This document shows, one piece after another, positions 50,559 through 59,909 of a stretch of 64,000 bases of DNA; the first letter of the stretch is position 1; each line of letters starts with the position of its first letter. The translations under genes were made by a program, and so were the position numbers. Below the pieces are notes generated by a model. It had not been told where the DNA came from. It made no database searches and saw nothing but the letters and a program-made list of their open reading frames with translations. Origin of the DNA: Vulgatibacter incomptus_A (lineage in GTDB: Bacteria > Myxococcota > Myxococcia > Myxococcales > Vulgatibacteraceae); contig JBEBXK010000010.1 of NCBI GenBank assembly GCA_040391605.1, positions 1 to 64,000 on the forward strand, read 5' to 3'.

Positions 50559-51407
50559 CTACAGGCTGACCACCAGCCCTGCCGTGAGGAGGTAGTCGCT
50601 CTTCTTGAGGGCGGGCTCCTGGACCGGCGGCGCGTTCTCGAAGTGGTGGGAGGCGGTGAGCTTGAGGGCGAAGCCCTCCGCGATGGAGGCCGCCACGTAG
50701 ACCGAGGAGTTGACCACGACGTTGCTGGTGTCGACGAAGTCCTGGATGTACTCGACGTCCACACCCGTGGTCGCCGTCTTGCTCAGGGCGTGGAGGTAGT
50801 GGGCGGCAGCGCGGGCCGCGTAGATCTTCCGATGGTTCTGGTCGAGGACGGCATCGGGTTCGGAGTTGGGCGGGAGGACGAAGTCCTCGCGGGCACCGTA
50901 GCCGCCGAGCTCGAGGCGCAGGCGGTTGGTCACGAGGTCGGCCTTCTCCGCGTCGCGGGTCTCCCACGCGAGGTAGGCCGCGCCGAGCTGCCCCGAGAGC
51001 CGGCGGTCCAGGCCGGCGAAAGGGTTGCGGGCGATCTCACCGGCGGCGAAGATCGAGAATCGCTGAGAGACGAAGCGATCCACCCGCTCGGAGAGGGACC
51101 AGCTGTTGGCGGTGACGATCTCCCGGGACTTCTCATAGAGCGCGCGGGCTCTGGTCTCCAGGACCCAATCCGTGGCCGGGACGATGATCACGCGGACGTC
51201 GCCGTTGATGTGGAAGGTGTCGGTGTTGCCCTTGGCGAGGGCGGTGCCAAGCTCTCCGATCAGCTGGAGCGTCCGATCCGTCTCGGGGGACCTCTCGGCT
51301 ACCGCCTGCTCCTTGGTGCGTGTCTCCAACTCGTTGACAGGGAGTGCCTGGGCCCAGGCGGCGCCTGCGACGGTCAGGGTCAGGGTGGCCGGAAGCAGTC
51401 TTCTCAT
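50559..51407 (-). CDS. DUF481 (YdiY-like) outer-membrane protein
   Basis: A 282-residue exported protein. Start ATG 51407 (GAGGA upstream) gives a signal peptide ending AAWAQ. The rest shows alternating amphipathic strands typical of DUF481 barrels: GNTDTFHINGDVRVIIVPAT, RFVSQRFSIFAAGEIARNPF, RLSGQLGAAYLAWETRDAEK, with a C-terminal strand ending LTAGLVVSL. Function of the family is unknown (salt-induced in some bacteria). Confidence 0.82.
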   Translation of the reverse strand: MRRLLPATLTLTVAGAAWAQALPVNELETRTKEQAVAERSPETDRTLQLIGELGTALAKGNTDTFHINGDVRVIIVPATDWVLETRARALYEKSREIVTANSWSLSERVDRFVSQRFSIFAAGEIARNPFAGLDRRLSGQLGAAYLAWETRDAEKADLVTNRLRLELGGYGAREDFVLPPNSEPDAVLDQNHRKIYAARAAAHYLHALSKTATTGVDVEYIQDFVDTSNVVVNSSVYVAASIAEGFALKLTASHHFENAPPVQEPALKKSDYLLTAGLVVSL

Positions 51408-51497
51408 GATTCCTCGAGGGTTGTAGGCTCGACTCGAACGTCGAGATTGTTCGATACTGAGCGTCCATAGCAGAAAGGGCAGGGAGGTGGGCCTTCG

Positions 51498-52265
51498 ATG
51501 AGCGCCCACGCCACGTCGGGCAAATTTGCTTCTGCCCCGACGCGCTCTTCGCCTAGATTGGCTGGCTCAAAGATGATCGACCGCGTCACACAGCTCGAAG
51601 CCCGCCTGGGGTTGTCGTTCTCCGATCGGCGGCTGGCCCTGGTGGCGCTGACCCACACCAGCTACCTCAACGAGCATCGCGACCAGGGGCTGATGGACAA
51701 CCAGCGCCTCGAGTTCCTGGGAGACGCGGCGATCGATCTGGCGGTGAGCCAGCGGCTGATGGAGCGCTTCCCGGAGGCGAGCGAGGGTGAGCTCACCAAG
51801 CTGAGGGCCTCGGTCGTGAGCGAGGAGGGGCTCTTCGAGGTGGCGTCTTCGGCGCGGCTCGGGGAGCTGCTGCTCCTGGGCCGGGGCGAAGAGGCGATGG
51901 GCGGCAGGAAGCGGCCGAGCATCCTGGCGGACGCCCTGGAGGCGGTGATCGCCGCGCTCTTTCTGGACGGTGGCCTCGATGAGGTGCTGGCCTTCGTCGA
52001 TCGTTGGTTCCAGCCAACCATCGATCGGGCGGCGTTGGAGAACCGCGACTACAAATCGCAGTTGCAGACGCTGGCCCAGGCGACCTTGGGAGACGCGCCA
52101 CACTATCGGGTGGTGAGCGAGTCCGGCCCGGCCCACGAGAAGATCTTCCTGGTCGAGCTGACCATCGGCGAGGTCAGCTACGCCAGCGGGGAAGGGCGCA
52201 GCAAGAAGGCGGCCGAGCAGCTCGCCGCCCGGATGGCCCTGGAGGCGTTGGAGTCCGGCGGCTGA
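51498..52265 (+). CDS. rnc: Ribonuclease III
   Basis: A 255-residue double-strand-specific RNase for rRNA and mRNA processing. The signature DNQRLEFLGDAAIDLAVSQR holds the catalytic Glu and Asp; further metal ligands lie in RKRPSILADALEAVIAALFL. A dsRNA-binding domain occupies the last 70 residues (DYKSQLQTLAQATLGDAPHY, GRSKKAAEQLAARMALEALE). GGAGGT precedes ATG 51498, while the usual family start would be the ATG at 51573 (MIDRVTQLEARLG), which lacks a clear ribosome site. Confidence 0.95.
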   Translation: MSAHATSGKFASAPTRSSPRLAGSKMIDRVTQLEARLGLSFSDRRLALVALTHTSYLNEHRDQGLMDNQRLEFLGDAAIDLAVSQRLMERFPEASEGELTKLRASVVSEEGLFEVASSARLGELLLLGRGEEAMGGRKRPSILADALEAVIAALFLDGGLDEVLAFVDRWFQPTIDRAALENRDYKSQLQTLAQATLGDAPHYRVVSESGPAHEKIFLVELTIGEVSYASGEGRSKKAAEQLAARMALEALESGG

Positions 52266-52519
52266 TGGCAGCTCATCGGCCCGAAGACGCCGAAGAGCCG
52301 TACGCTGCGAGCCGGAGGCGAGGGAGCAGCCAGGAGGCGCTCGAGGCGCCGGCCGCTGGCTCGACCGGGAGGCGACGGACAACAGGGGCCGCCGCCATGT
52401 TTCGCTTGCTTGAGGGGGGATCGAAGCCTAATAGATTCCGCGGCTCGAGCATGAGGCCGTTTCCACGAGCGGGCGCCATCGCGCGTCGCGCCGACCACGA
52501 GCACGCCGAGGAAGAGGAT

Positions 52520-53056
52520 ATGGAACCTACGATGAACGATACGCTGCGCGCGACCTTCGAGACCAGCCTGGGCACGATCGAGCTCCGGCTCTTCCCCTCC
52601 GAAGCGCCCAAGACGGTGGAGAACTTCGTCGGCCTCGCCCGCGGCACCAAGGAGTGGACCGATCCGAACGACGGCGAGAAGAGCAAGAAGCCGCTCTACG
52701 ACGGCACGATCTTCCATCGGGTGATCCCGGAGTTCATGATCCAGGGCGGCGATCCCCTGGGTCGGGGCACGGGTGGCCCCGGCTACAAATTCGAGGACGA
52801 GGTGGAGAGCGGCCGCAAGTTCGACAAGCCGGGGATCCTGGCCATGGCGAACGCGGGCCCCAACACCAACGGCTCTCAATTCTTCATCACCGAGATCCCG
52901 ACGCCGTGGCTGAACGGCAAGCACACCATCTTTGGCGAGGTGGTGGAGGGGATGGAGGTGGTCCGCGCCATCGCCCGGGTGGCGGCGGGTCCCAGCGATC
53001 GCCCCCAGCAGGACGTGATCCTCGAGAAGGTGACCTTCTCCAACGAAGGGGCCTGA
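52520..53056 (+). CDS. Cyclophilin-type peptidyl-prolyl isomerase
   Basis: A 178-residue protein-folding enzyme without a signal peptide. FHRVIPEFMIQGGDPLGRGT carries the catalytic Arg and the Phe/Met/Gln set; MANAGPNTNGSQFFITEIPT and WLNGKHTIFGEVVEGMEVV complete the cyclophilin core. The start at 52520 has GAGG upstream; an in-frame ATG at 52532 is also possible. It lies between rnc and era. Confidence 0.92.
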   Translation: MEPTMNDTLRATFETSLGTIELRLFPSEAPKTVENFVGLARGTKEWTDPNDGEKSKKPLYDGTIFHRVIPEFMIQGGDPLGRGTGGPGYKFEDEVESGRKFDKPGILAMANAGPNTNGSQFFITEIPTPWLNGKHTIFGEVVEGMEVVRAIARVAAGPSDRPQQDVILEKVTFSNEGA

Positions 53057-53090
53057 GCGACGGCTCGCCCTCGTCGATCGGCTTGGATGG

Positions 53091-54056
53091 TTGGTGCAAT
53101 TGGTCTCGAAGAATCGTAGCGACGCACCGCATCGGGCAGGCTTCTGTGCGATCATCGGGCGGCCCAACGTGGGCAAGAGCACCCTGCTCAACCGCGTCCT
53201 GGGCGAGAAGCTCTCCATCGTCAGCGGCAAGCCGCAGACCACGCGCAACCGCATGCTCGGCATCCACACCGGCGCCGACGCGCAGATCGCGTTCTTCGAC
53301 ACGCCGGGGATCCACAAGGCCAAGGGCAGCCTGAACCGGTTCATGGTGGAGCAGGCCCTCGGCGTCCTCGGCGAGGTCGATCTGATCCTCTATCTGATCG
53401 AGCCCGGGCTGGTCCGCGACTCTGCCGAGGCCTCGGGGATCCGGGTGGAGATCGGCGAGGCCAACCACTTTATCCTCGAGAAGCTGCGGGCCAGCGGCAA
53501 GCCGGTGATCCTCGGGATCAACAAGGTCGACACGCTGCCCAAGCACGAGCTCCTCCCGGTGATCGCCGCCTGGCAGCACGAGCTGCCGGACGCGATGATC
53601 TACCCCCTCTCCGCCTTGAAGGGCGATGGAGTGGACGAGCTGATCCGGCTGATCGGTCAGCGGCTCCCGGAGGGGCCGCCGATCTTCGACGCAGATATGC
53701 TCACGGACGCGGCGGAGCGCTTCCTGGTCTCGGAGTACATCCGCGAGCAGATCCTGCGGGGCACCCACCAGGAGGTGCCTTATAGCTCCGCGGTGGTGAT
53801 CGAGGACTTCAACGAGACGGAGCGGGAGGGGCGAGGGCTGGTGCGGATCTTCGCGCGGATCTTCGTGGAGCGGGACTCGCAGAAGGCGATCCTCATCGGC
53901 AAGCAGGGATCGATGTTGAAGAAGATCGGCACCGCCGCCCGCAAGGAGATCGAGCGGATGCTCGGCTGCAGGATCTTCCTCTCGCTGCAGGTCTCCGTGG
54001 AGCCGCGGTGGAGCGAACGACAGGACGCGCTTCGGCGTATGGGGTACGACACGTGA
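53091..54056 (+). CDS. era: GTPase Era, 16S rRNA maturation factor
   Basis: A 321-residue GTPase that binds the 3' end of 16S rRNA in 30S assembly. GRPNVGKSTLLNRVLGEKLS is G1, IVSGKPQTTRNRMLGI is G2, FFDTPGIHKAKGSLNRF is G3 and GINKVDTLPKHEL is G4. The KH domain has SQKAILIGKQGSMLKKIGTA. The start is uncertain among TTG 53091, GTG 53094 and TTG 53100; GGATGG lies just upstream. The end overlaps the start of der. Confidence 0.95.
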   Translation: MVQLVSKNRSDAPHRAGFCAIIGRPNVGKSTLLNRVLGEKLSIVSGKPQTTRNRMLGIHTGADAQIAFFDTPGIHKAKGSLNRFMVEQALGVLGEVDLILYLIEPGLVRDSAEASGIRVEIGEANHFILEKLRASGKPVILGINKVDTLPKHELLPVIAAWQHELPDAMIYPLSALKGDGVDELIRLIGQRLPEGPPIFDADMLTDAAERFLVSEYIREQILRGTHQEVPYSSAVVIEDFNETEREGRGLVRIFARIFVERDSQKAILIGKQGSMLKKIGTAARKEIERMLGCRIFLSLQVSVEPRWSERQDALRRMGYDT

Positions 54057-55534
54057 GCGCAGAGCGAGTGATGCCGGTGGTGGCGATCGTGGGCAGGCCC
54101 AACGTGGGCAAGTCCACCCTCTTCAATCGGATCGTGGGCCGGCGGGTGGCCATCGTCGAGGACGTCCCCGGCGTGACCCGCGATCGGAACTACCATCCCG
54201 CCGAGCACGACGGCAGGCGCTTTCTGCTGGTGGACACCGGCGGCTTCGAGCCCGACACTCCGGATCGGCTGATCCAGCAGGTCCGCGATCAGGCCCGGCT
54301 GGCGGTGGACGAGGCCCAGGTGGTGCTCGTGGTGGTGGACGGCGTCGCCGGCCCCACCGGCGTGGATCAGGAGATCGCCAGCATGGTGCGGCGCAGCGGC
54401 AAGCCGACCTTTCTGGTGGTGAACAAGCTCGACTCCCGCCGGCGCGAGGAGGAGGGCTTCCTCTCCGAGTTCCATCGCTTCGGCATGGACGAGATCCACG
54501 GCGTCTCCGCGGAACATAGCCTGGGGATCGAGGACCTTCTCAGCGCGGTGGTCTCGACCCTCCCTCCCCCGGTCCCCGGCGAGGATGAGGAGGATCTGCA
54601 GCTCCCCGAGGAGGACGAGGAGGAGGAGCTGGCCGAAGGCGAACGCAAGCCCTGGAAGCTGGATCTCGATAGGCCGATCCGCCTGGCGATCATCGGCAGG
54701 CCCAACGTGGGCAAGAGCACCCTGGTCAACCAGCTGATCGGCGAGGATCGCTTCGTCACCAGCCCGGTGGCGGGCACCACCCGCGATCCGGTGGACGCCG
54801 AGATCGAGCATAAAGGACGCAAATTCATCCTCACCGACACCGCCGGGATCCGGCGCAAGCGCTCCATCGCCATGAGGGTGGAGGCCTACTCGGTCTTCCG
54901 CGCCCTGCAGGCCGCAGAGGCCTCGGACGTGGTGGTGGTGATGCTCGACGCCACCGAGTTCGCGGTAGAGCAGGACGCGAAGATCGCCGGGCTGGCCGTG
55001 GAGCAGGGCAAGCCGGTGGTGGTCGTGATCAATAAATGGGATCTGGTCGAGGCCGATCCGAAGAAGGCCGCCGAATTTCGCGAGAACCTTTTGTGGCGCA
55101 TGCCCTTCCTCAGCTTCGCGCCCTCGGTCTTCGTCTCCGCGCTCCACGGTGACAAGGTCGCACACGTGATGCGCCTGGCCTCGGGGCTCTTCGACCAGGC
55201 CTCGTCGCGGGTGCCGACGCCCAAGCTCAACCGCCTCCTCGAGGAGATCTCGAACCACCACGGGCTGCCGGTGGTCGGGGGGACCAGGGCGCGGGTCTAC
55301 TACATCGCCCAGGTGGCGGTGCGGCCCCCGACCTTCGTTGTCCAGACCAGCCGCCCGGATCTGGTGCCACCAGAGTATCGGCGCTACGTGGCCAACAAGC
55401 TCCGGGAGGTCTTCGGGATCCAGGTGCCGCTGCGGCTGATCTTCAAGCGCAAGGCCTCGCTGCGGCCGCCCCCCAAGCGCGTGGTCTCGGCTGCTGCCGC
55501 GCGGACCGCCGCGGTAAAGCGCAGACGCCGATAG
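54053..55534 (+). CDS. der: GTPase Der (EngA), 50S subunit assembly factor
   Basis: A 493-residue protein with two GTPase domains in tandem: GRPNVGKSTLFNRIVGRRVA near residue 20 and GRPNVGKSTLVNQLIGEDRF near 220, each with its own G3 and NK-D motifs (VNKLDS; INKWDL), and a KH-like C-terminal domain (PPTFVVQTSRPDLVPPEYRR). An acidic linker (EDEEDLQLPEEDEEEELAEG) joins the two G domains. GTG 54053 overlaps the era stop (GTGA), the likely start; ATG 54071 is an alternative. Confidence 0.95.
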   Translation: MSAERVMPVVAIVGRPNVGKSTLFNRIVGRRVAIVEDVPGVTRDRNYHPAEHDGRRFLLVDTGGFEPDTPDRLIQQVRDQARLAVDEAQVVLVVVDGVAGPTGVDQEIASMVRRSGKPTFLVVNKLDSRRREEEGFLSEFHRFGMDEIHGVSAEHSLGIEDLLSAVVSTLPPPVPGEDEEDLQLPEEDEEEELAEGERKPWKLDLDRPIRLAIIGRPNVGKSTLVNQLIGEDRFVTSPVAGTTRDPVDAEIEHKGRKFILTDTAGIRRKRSIAMRVEAYSVFRALQAAEASDVVVVMLDATEFAVEQDAKIAGLAVEQGKPVVVVINKWDLVEADPKKAAEFRENLLWRMPFLSFAPSVFVSALHGDKVAHVMRLASGLFDQASSRVPTPKLNRLLEEISNHHGLPVVGGTRARVYYIAQVAVRPPTFVVQTSRPDLVPPEYRRYVANKLREVFGIQVPLRLIFKRKASLRPPPKRVVSAAAARTAAVKRRRR

Positions 55535-55779
55535 CCGCTTCGCGTTGGCTCGCGCTGGTGATCGCTGTCTCCATCTCCGGCGCGCGGATCCGAGCAGCCG
55601 GGCCCCTCGCCGCCGCGAGCCTCGCTGCAGCTGCTGGGGGATCGCATGGCCATCCGCTTGGAAGCGATCCCCCGGAATGCAACCGCCTGCCGTCTGCGTT
55701 CGGATCTCCGTTGACGTTCCAGCAAGGTTTCTCTAGGGTTGCGCCGTTTTACGACGCGTAAACGAGGAGGCGATCGCCT

Positions 55780-56556
55780 TTGTCGACAAAGATGACCAAG
55801 CGGGAGCTGCAGAGCCCCGATTCGTTCATGACCCACGTGGGATCGTGGTTCAATTGGGCCGGAGAGAATCCCCGCGAGACGACCATCGGCGGGGTGGTGC
55901 TGGTGGCGATCCTGGTCGCGATCGGCCTGATCTTCGGCAGCGGCCCCTCCGACAACCCCAAGGCCGGCGCGGCGCTCTCCGCGGCGTTGGAGCTCGCGGA
56001 TCGACCAGTGGTCGCCAAGGGGGCGGAGGCTCCCGAGGCCGCCGACGTCGAGGCGGAGGAGAGCTTCGCCTCCGAGCGCGAGAAGCAGCAGGCCATCGCC
56101 GACGCGCTGGAGGCCGTGCGCAAGGAGTTCCACGGTACGAAGAGCGCGTTGAGCGCGACCCTCTCGCTGGCCGACTCGAAGTATACGCTGGGTGATCACG
56201 ACGGGGCGCTGGCGCTCTACGACGAGTACCTGGCCCAGGCGCCGAAGAGCGGGACGCTCCGCTTCCTCGCCCTGGACGGTCGCGCGCTCGCCCTGTTGGC
56301 GAAGAAGGACTTCGACGGCTCCATCGCCGCCTACGATCGCCTGGCCAAGGAGGCGCCTGCCTCCGAGGATCGCGCGATCTTCGGCAAGGCGAAGGTCTTC
56401 GAGACCCAGGGTGAGTGGGAGAAGGCGCGAGCGCTCTACGAGCAGCTCCAGGCCGACTTCCCCGCAGGCAGCGTGGCCCGCTCGGGCTCCGAGGCGCTGA
56501 GCGCGCTGAACTTCCGTCATCCCCCGGCAGCGCCGGCAGCCGAAGCCGACAAGTGA
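55780..56556 (+). CDS. Tetratricopeptide membrane protein (YfgM-like)
   Basis: A 258-residue protein with one N-terminal membrane helix (TTIGGVVLVAILVAIGLIFG) and a periplasmic TPR region (HDGALALYDEYLAQAPKSGT, KDFDGSIAAYDRLAKEAPAS, EWEKARALYEQLQADFP). E. coli YfgM has this layout and is linked to the Sec translocon and envelope assembly. Start TTG 55780 is preferred since GAGGAGG lies ten bases upstream. The gene order der - yfgM - bamB supports the assignment. Confidence 0.8.
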   Translation: MSTKMTKRELQSPDSFMTHVGSWFNWAGENPRETTIGGVVLVAILVAIGLIFGSGPSDNPKAGAALSAALELADRPVVAKGAEAPEAADVEAEESFASEREKQQAIADALEAVRKEFHGTKSALSATLSLADSKYTLGDHDGALALYDEYLAQAPKSGTLRFLALDGRALALLAKKDFDGSIAAYDRLAKEAPASEDRAIFGKAKVFETQGEWEKARALYEQLQADFPAGSVARSGSEALSALNFRHPPAAPAAEADK

Positions 56557-57728
56557 TCCTCCGACGCCGCGTTCGTCTCCGCCGTCTTCTCGAGGCAGGC
56601 GCGCTGGCGTCCCTGCTGATCGCCGCAACGGCGGAGGCGTCGCGCCTGCCGCCGCGCCCCGAGCTGCAGCGTGGGGCCGCCGCGCGCAGCCGCTACCGGG
56701 CGGTGCGGGTCGACTGGCAGAAGCCGCTCACGGAGCGGATGCTCCTCGAGTACGAGCCCCGGGAGCTGGGAGGGCCCGCCATCGATCCCGTCTCCGGGGA
56801 CGTGGTGGTGGCCAACCGCAGGGGCTCGATGCTCCTCCTGGACGCGAAGGGCCGGCAGATCTGGGCCATCGAGCTCGGCGCCGCGCCCACCTGCAGCCCT
56901 TCGCTCACCGAGGATGTCATCGTCGTCGGCACCGCCGACGGCAAACTCCACGCCATCGATCGCTTCAACGGAGAGCATCTCTGGACCCAGCCCATGGGCG
57001 CCCAGGTGCTCTCCCCGCCGGTCGTGACCTTAGACGCGATCTTCGTCGGTACCGATCAGGACGCCGTCCATGGCCTCGATCCCATCAGCGGCGAGACGCT
57101 TTGGGTCTACCGCCGCAGCACGCCGGATCGCCTCACCATCCGCGGCGGGACCGCCGTCACGGTCGCGGACGGCAGGGTCTTCGGCGGCTACTCCGACGGC
57201 GCCCTGGTGGCCCTCGGCGTCGAGGACGGCAGGGTGATCTGGCAGACCAGCGGCGCGGGCAGTTCCCTGGAGAAGTTCCCCGACTCCGACGCAGCCCCAG
57301 CGGTGCGGGATGGCGTGGTCTACGCTACCGTCTTCAACGACGGCGTCTACGCCTATGAGGCCGCCACCGGCAAGGTGCTGTGGCGGGTCGACGCGCAGGG
57401 CGCCCATTCCCTCACGCTGGCGGAGGATCTCCTCCTGGTGGGGGGCGCCAGCAAGGCGCTGGGCCTCGATCCCTCGACCGGCGCCACCCTTTGGTCCAAG
57501 CGGCTGGGCAAGAGCTGGATCACCAGACCCATGATCACCAAGAAGGTGGCCTTCCTCGCAGGCCCCGACGGGATCTTCATCCTCAGCAGCGAGACGGGGA
57601 GGCCCCTGGGGCACTTCTTCCCCGGATCTGGCTTCTCGGCGCCTCCCGCCGGGAAGGGCGCCGACATCTACGCCCTCTCCAACCTGGGCTTCCTCTACAA
57701 GCTCGACCTGGTCGCCGGCAGCCGTTGA
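56553..57728 (+). CDS. PQQ-type beta-propeller protein, BamB-like
   Basis: A 391-residue exported protein; GTG 56553 overlaps the upstream stop (GTGA). A signal peptide (LEAGALASLLIAATAEASRL) lacks a clear lipobox cysteine, unlike E. coli BamB. Propeller blades follow with repeats such as IVVGTADGKLHAIDRFNGEH, VYATVFNDGVYAYEAATGKV and GLDPSTGATLWSKRLG. Placement after der and the yfgM-like gene matches the E. coli bamB neighbourhood, which supports a role in outer-membrane protein assembly. Confidence 0.82.
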   Translation: MILRRRVRLRRLLEAGALASLLIAATAEASRLPPRPELQRGAAARSRYRAVRVDWQKPLTERMLLEYEPRELGGPAIDPVSGDVVVANRRGSMLLLDAKGRQIWAIELGAAPTCSPSLTEDVIVVGTADGKLHAIDRFNGEHLWTQPMGAQVLSPPVVTLDAIFVGTDQDAVHGLDPISGETLWVYRRSTPDRLTIRGGTAVTVADGRVFGGYSDGALVALGVEDGRVIWQTSGAGSSLEKFPDSDAAPAVRDGVVYATVFNDGVYAYEAATGKVLWRVDAQGAHSLTLAEDLLLVGGASKALGLDPSTGATLWSKRLGKSWITRPMITKKVAFLAGPDGIFILSSETGRPLGHFFPGSGFSAPPAGKGADIYALSNLGFLYKLDLVAGSR

Positions 57729-57771
57729 GCGCTCGTCTCCCCAACTCCGATTCCACGAGCGGGAGGCGTTG

Positions 57772-58170
57772 ATGCGCCGGATCCGAGTGGTCGCGGCCCT
57801 CTTCGCCAGGGGCTCTTCGGTGCTGGTGCAGCAGCGGCCGGCCAATAAGAGCCGGGCTCTCCTCTGGGAGTTTCCCGGGGGCAAGGTCGAGGCAGGGGAG
57901 GGCGACGCCGCGGCGCTGGCCAGGGAGTGCCTGGAGGAGCTCGGCGTCGTGGCTCAGGTGGGCGAGAAGCTCTGGGAGGCCGTCCACGAATACGAGGATC
58001 TCCACGTGGAGCTCCTGCTGTTTCGCGCGGAGATGGCGCCCGACGCCGAGCCCCTTCCACACGAGGCGCATCAGCTCCGCTGGGTCGAGCGATCCGAGCT
58101 GCCATCGCTCCCATTCTGCGAGGCGGACCTTCCGCTCCTGCCCCGCCTCGCTTCAGGAGAGCTGGCGTAG
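57772..58170 (+). CDS. NUDIX hydrolase, MutT-like
   Basis: A 132-residue nucleotide-pool enzyme. The NUDIX box is complete: GGKVEAGEGDAAALARECLE followed by ELG, fitting G-x5-E-x7-R-E-x-x-E-E-x-G. Upstream RRIRVVAALFARGSSVLVQQ and RALLWEFPGG are typical of 8-oxo-dGTP diphosphatases. The ATG at 57772 has GGGAGG upstream. It follows the propeller gene by 43 bp. Confidence 0.88.
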   Translation: MRRIRVVAALFARGSSVLVQQRPANKSRALLWEFPGGKVEAGEGDAAALARECLEELGVVAQVGEKLWEAVHEYEDLHVELLLFRAEMAPDAEPLPHEAHQLRWVERSELPSLPFCEADLPLLPRLASGELA

Positions 58171-58210
58171 GAGGCTTTCCCGTCTCCGACATGTTACGAG
58201 AAGAGACGCC

Positions 58211-59038
58211 ATGATCCTCTCCACCTTCCGATGCATGCCCGGGATCGGCCCATCTCGAGAGAAGGAGCTCTGGTCCAAGGGGATCCACCGCTGGGACGAT
58301 CTCCCAACCGCTGGCTCAATCCTCTCCCCCAAGCTGGACCCCAAGCTCCGCATCGCCATCGACGAGGTGCGGGAGCTCTTCGAGCGCCACGACATCCGTG
58401 GGCTGGCCCAGCGGATCGCCCCGACCGAGCATTGGCGGCTGTGGCCGTGGGTCGAGGCGCGGACCTGCTTCCTCGATATCGAGACCGATGGCTTCTCGGA
58501 CGTCGTCACCTCGGTGGGCATCCACGGCCCCGACGGGCCACGGGCCTTCGTCCGCGGCTTCGATCTCCACGAGATCGAAGCCACCCTCGAGTCCTACGAT
58601 GTGGTGGTCACCTTCAACGGCGCGAGCTTCGATCTGCCCGTGCTGCGCCGGGCCTTCCCCGGGCTGCCGATCCCTCCCATCCACATCGATCTGCGCTCGG
58701 TCTTCGGCAAGCTGGGCGAGCGCGGCGGTCTGAAGAAGATCGAGTCCCGCCTCGGCCTCAGCCGCCCCGGCGCCCTCGACGGCGTCGACGGCTGGGAGGC
58801 GGTGCGCCTCTGGCATCGCTGGGCCAGGGGCCGCGACCTCTCTGCGCTCTGTACCCTCGTCGAATACAACCTCTACGACGCGATCCAGCTCCGCCCCCTC
58901 CTCGATCTCGCCTACAACCGCTTGGTCGCGCAGACCGGCCTCCCTCACGATCCGCTGCCCATCTGGGAGCGGGGTGGGGTGCTCTACGACGTCTCGAAGA
59001 TCATCGGCGGCCTCCGCGATCGAGCCTCCGCCGCCTGA
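58211..59038 (+). CDS. YprB-like RNase H-fold 3'-5' exonuclease
   Basis: A 275-residue protein. FLDIETDGFSDVVTSVGIHG (D-x-E motif), VVTFNGASFDLPVLRRAF and VEYNLYDAIQLRPLLDLAYN (Tyr-x3-Asp) form the DEDDy exonuclease set. The N-terminal 90 residues resemble a helix-hairpin-helix-like start (RCMPGIGPSREKELWSKGIH). Family role is unclear; nucleic acid repair or RNA turnover is possible. It closes the + strand housekeeping run. Confidence 0.82.
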   Translation: MILSTFRCMPGIGPSREKELWSKGIHRWDDLPTAGSILSPKLDPKLRIAIDEVRELFERHDIRGLAQRIAPTEHWRLWPWVEARTCFLDIETDGFSDVVTSVGIHGPDGPRAFVRGFDLHEIEATLESYDVVVTFNGASFDLPVLRRAFPGLPIPPIHIDLRSVFGKLGERGGLKKIESRLGLSRPGALDGVDGWEAVRLWHRWARGRDLSALCTLVEYNLYDAIQLRPLLDLAYNRLVAQTGLPHDPLPIWERGGVLYDVSKIIGGLRDRASAA

Positions 59039-59184
59039 TTGGCAGACCCCTACCTGCACCGCGGCAGAGGATCATCTGGAGCTCCGCCGGCTGGATTCAG
59101 GCCGCTCCGCGTCGGATCTAGTCTCCGCCAGCGGCACGCAGTCGCCTGGCTTCGAGTCTTCGCTCCAAGGGGCGGAACCCGGGC

Positions 59185-59811
59185 TCAGCGACGTCCGCGG
59201 CGCTTCTTGGCTGGAGGCGGGGGCGGGGGCTTCTCTCCGGCCGTGCGGAAGGTGAGGGTGCGGGGGGCGTAGGACTGCCCCGCGGCGTCCTTCGCGAAGG
59301 GCGAGCGCTGGCCATCGATCAGGAGGCGATAGGTGGTCCCGGGGAGCAGGGGATCTCTTGGCCGGAGCTCGTAGAGCGTGCCTTGGCCTACGGTGGCGCG
59401 GTCGTTGGACGGCACGAGGGAGCCCGCCTCGTCCCGGAGACGGATCCGGAGATCCACCAGCGCCTCCTCGGAGCTGAGCACCAGCTGCGCCGTTGGCGGC
59501 ACGTCGCCGATGGGCTCCTCGCCGTTCAGGCTCACCTCCTCGCCGTCCCAGCCACGGGCAAGGATCTGGACGGGGATCGGGCGCTCAGGCTTGGACTGGG
59601 GGGTTGCCTCGGCTCGGGATCCCTGCGGATCGGCTCCCGTGGCATCGGCTGTGCTGTCGTCCTCTCCCGGCTCGGAAGCGGGCATGGTCGGCTCAGCTGG
59701 AGTCCCGCTGCCGGGGGGCACGGCACCGGGCCCGACTTCGGCGGCGCGAACGGTCGATCCGATCAGCATCGCGCTCGCGGCGAGGATCATCGCGGGTCGG
59801 CTCAGGGGGAC
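59185..59811 (-). CDS. Exported protein with an Ig-like domain and Pro-rich tail
   Basis: A protein of about 208 residues. A signal peptide (MILAASAMLIGSTVRAAEVG) is followed by a Gly/Pro/Ser-rich low-complexity segment, then a beta-sandwich of about 110 residues like a bacterial Ig-like (Big_5/SbsA) domain: PPTAQLVLSSEEALVDLRIR and PRDPLLPGTTYRLLIDG. The C-terminus is PPPPPPAKKRRGRR. GTG 59811 or ATG 59790 may be the start. Function unknown. Confidence 0.7.
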   Translation of the reverse strand, partial: VPLSRPAMILAASAMLIGSTVRAAEVGPGAVPPGSGTPAEPTMPASEPGEDDSTADATGADPQGSRAEATPQSKPERPIPVQILARGWDGEEVSLNGEEPIGDVPPTAQLVLSSEEALVDLRIRLRDEAGSLVPSNDRATVGQGTLYELRPRDPLLPGTTYRLLIDGQRSPFAKDAAGQSYAPRTLTFRTAGEKPPPPPPAKKRRGRR

Positions 59812-59909
59812 ACCTCTTCTCTGTGGCGCGCTCGATCGGCGCTGGCCGGGAGGGTGGGGGCCGCTCGGCGCAGAGGCCGCGACAGCTGTTGGGCGCAAGA
59901 TAGCAGAAG

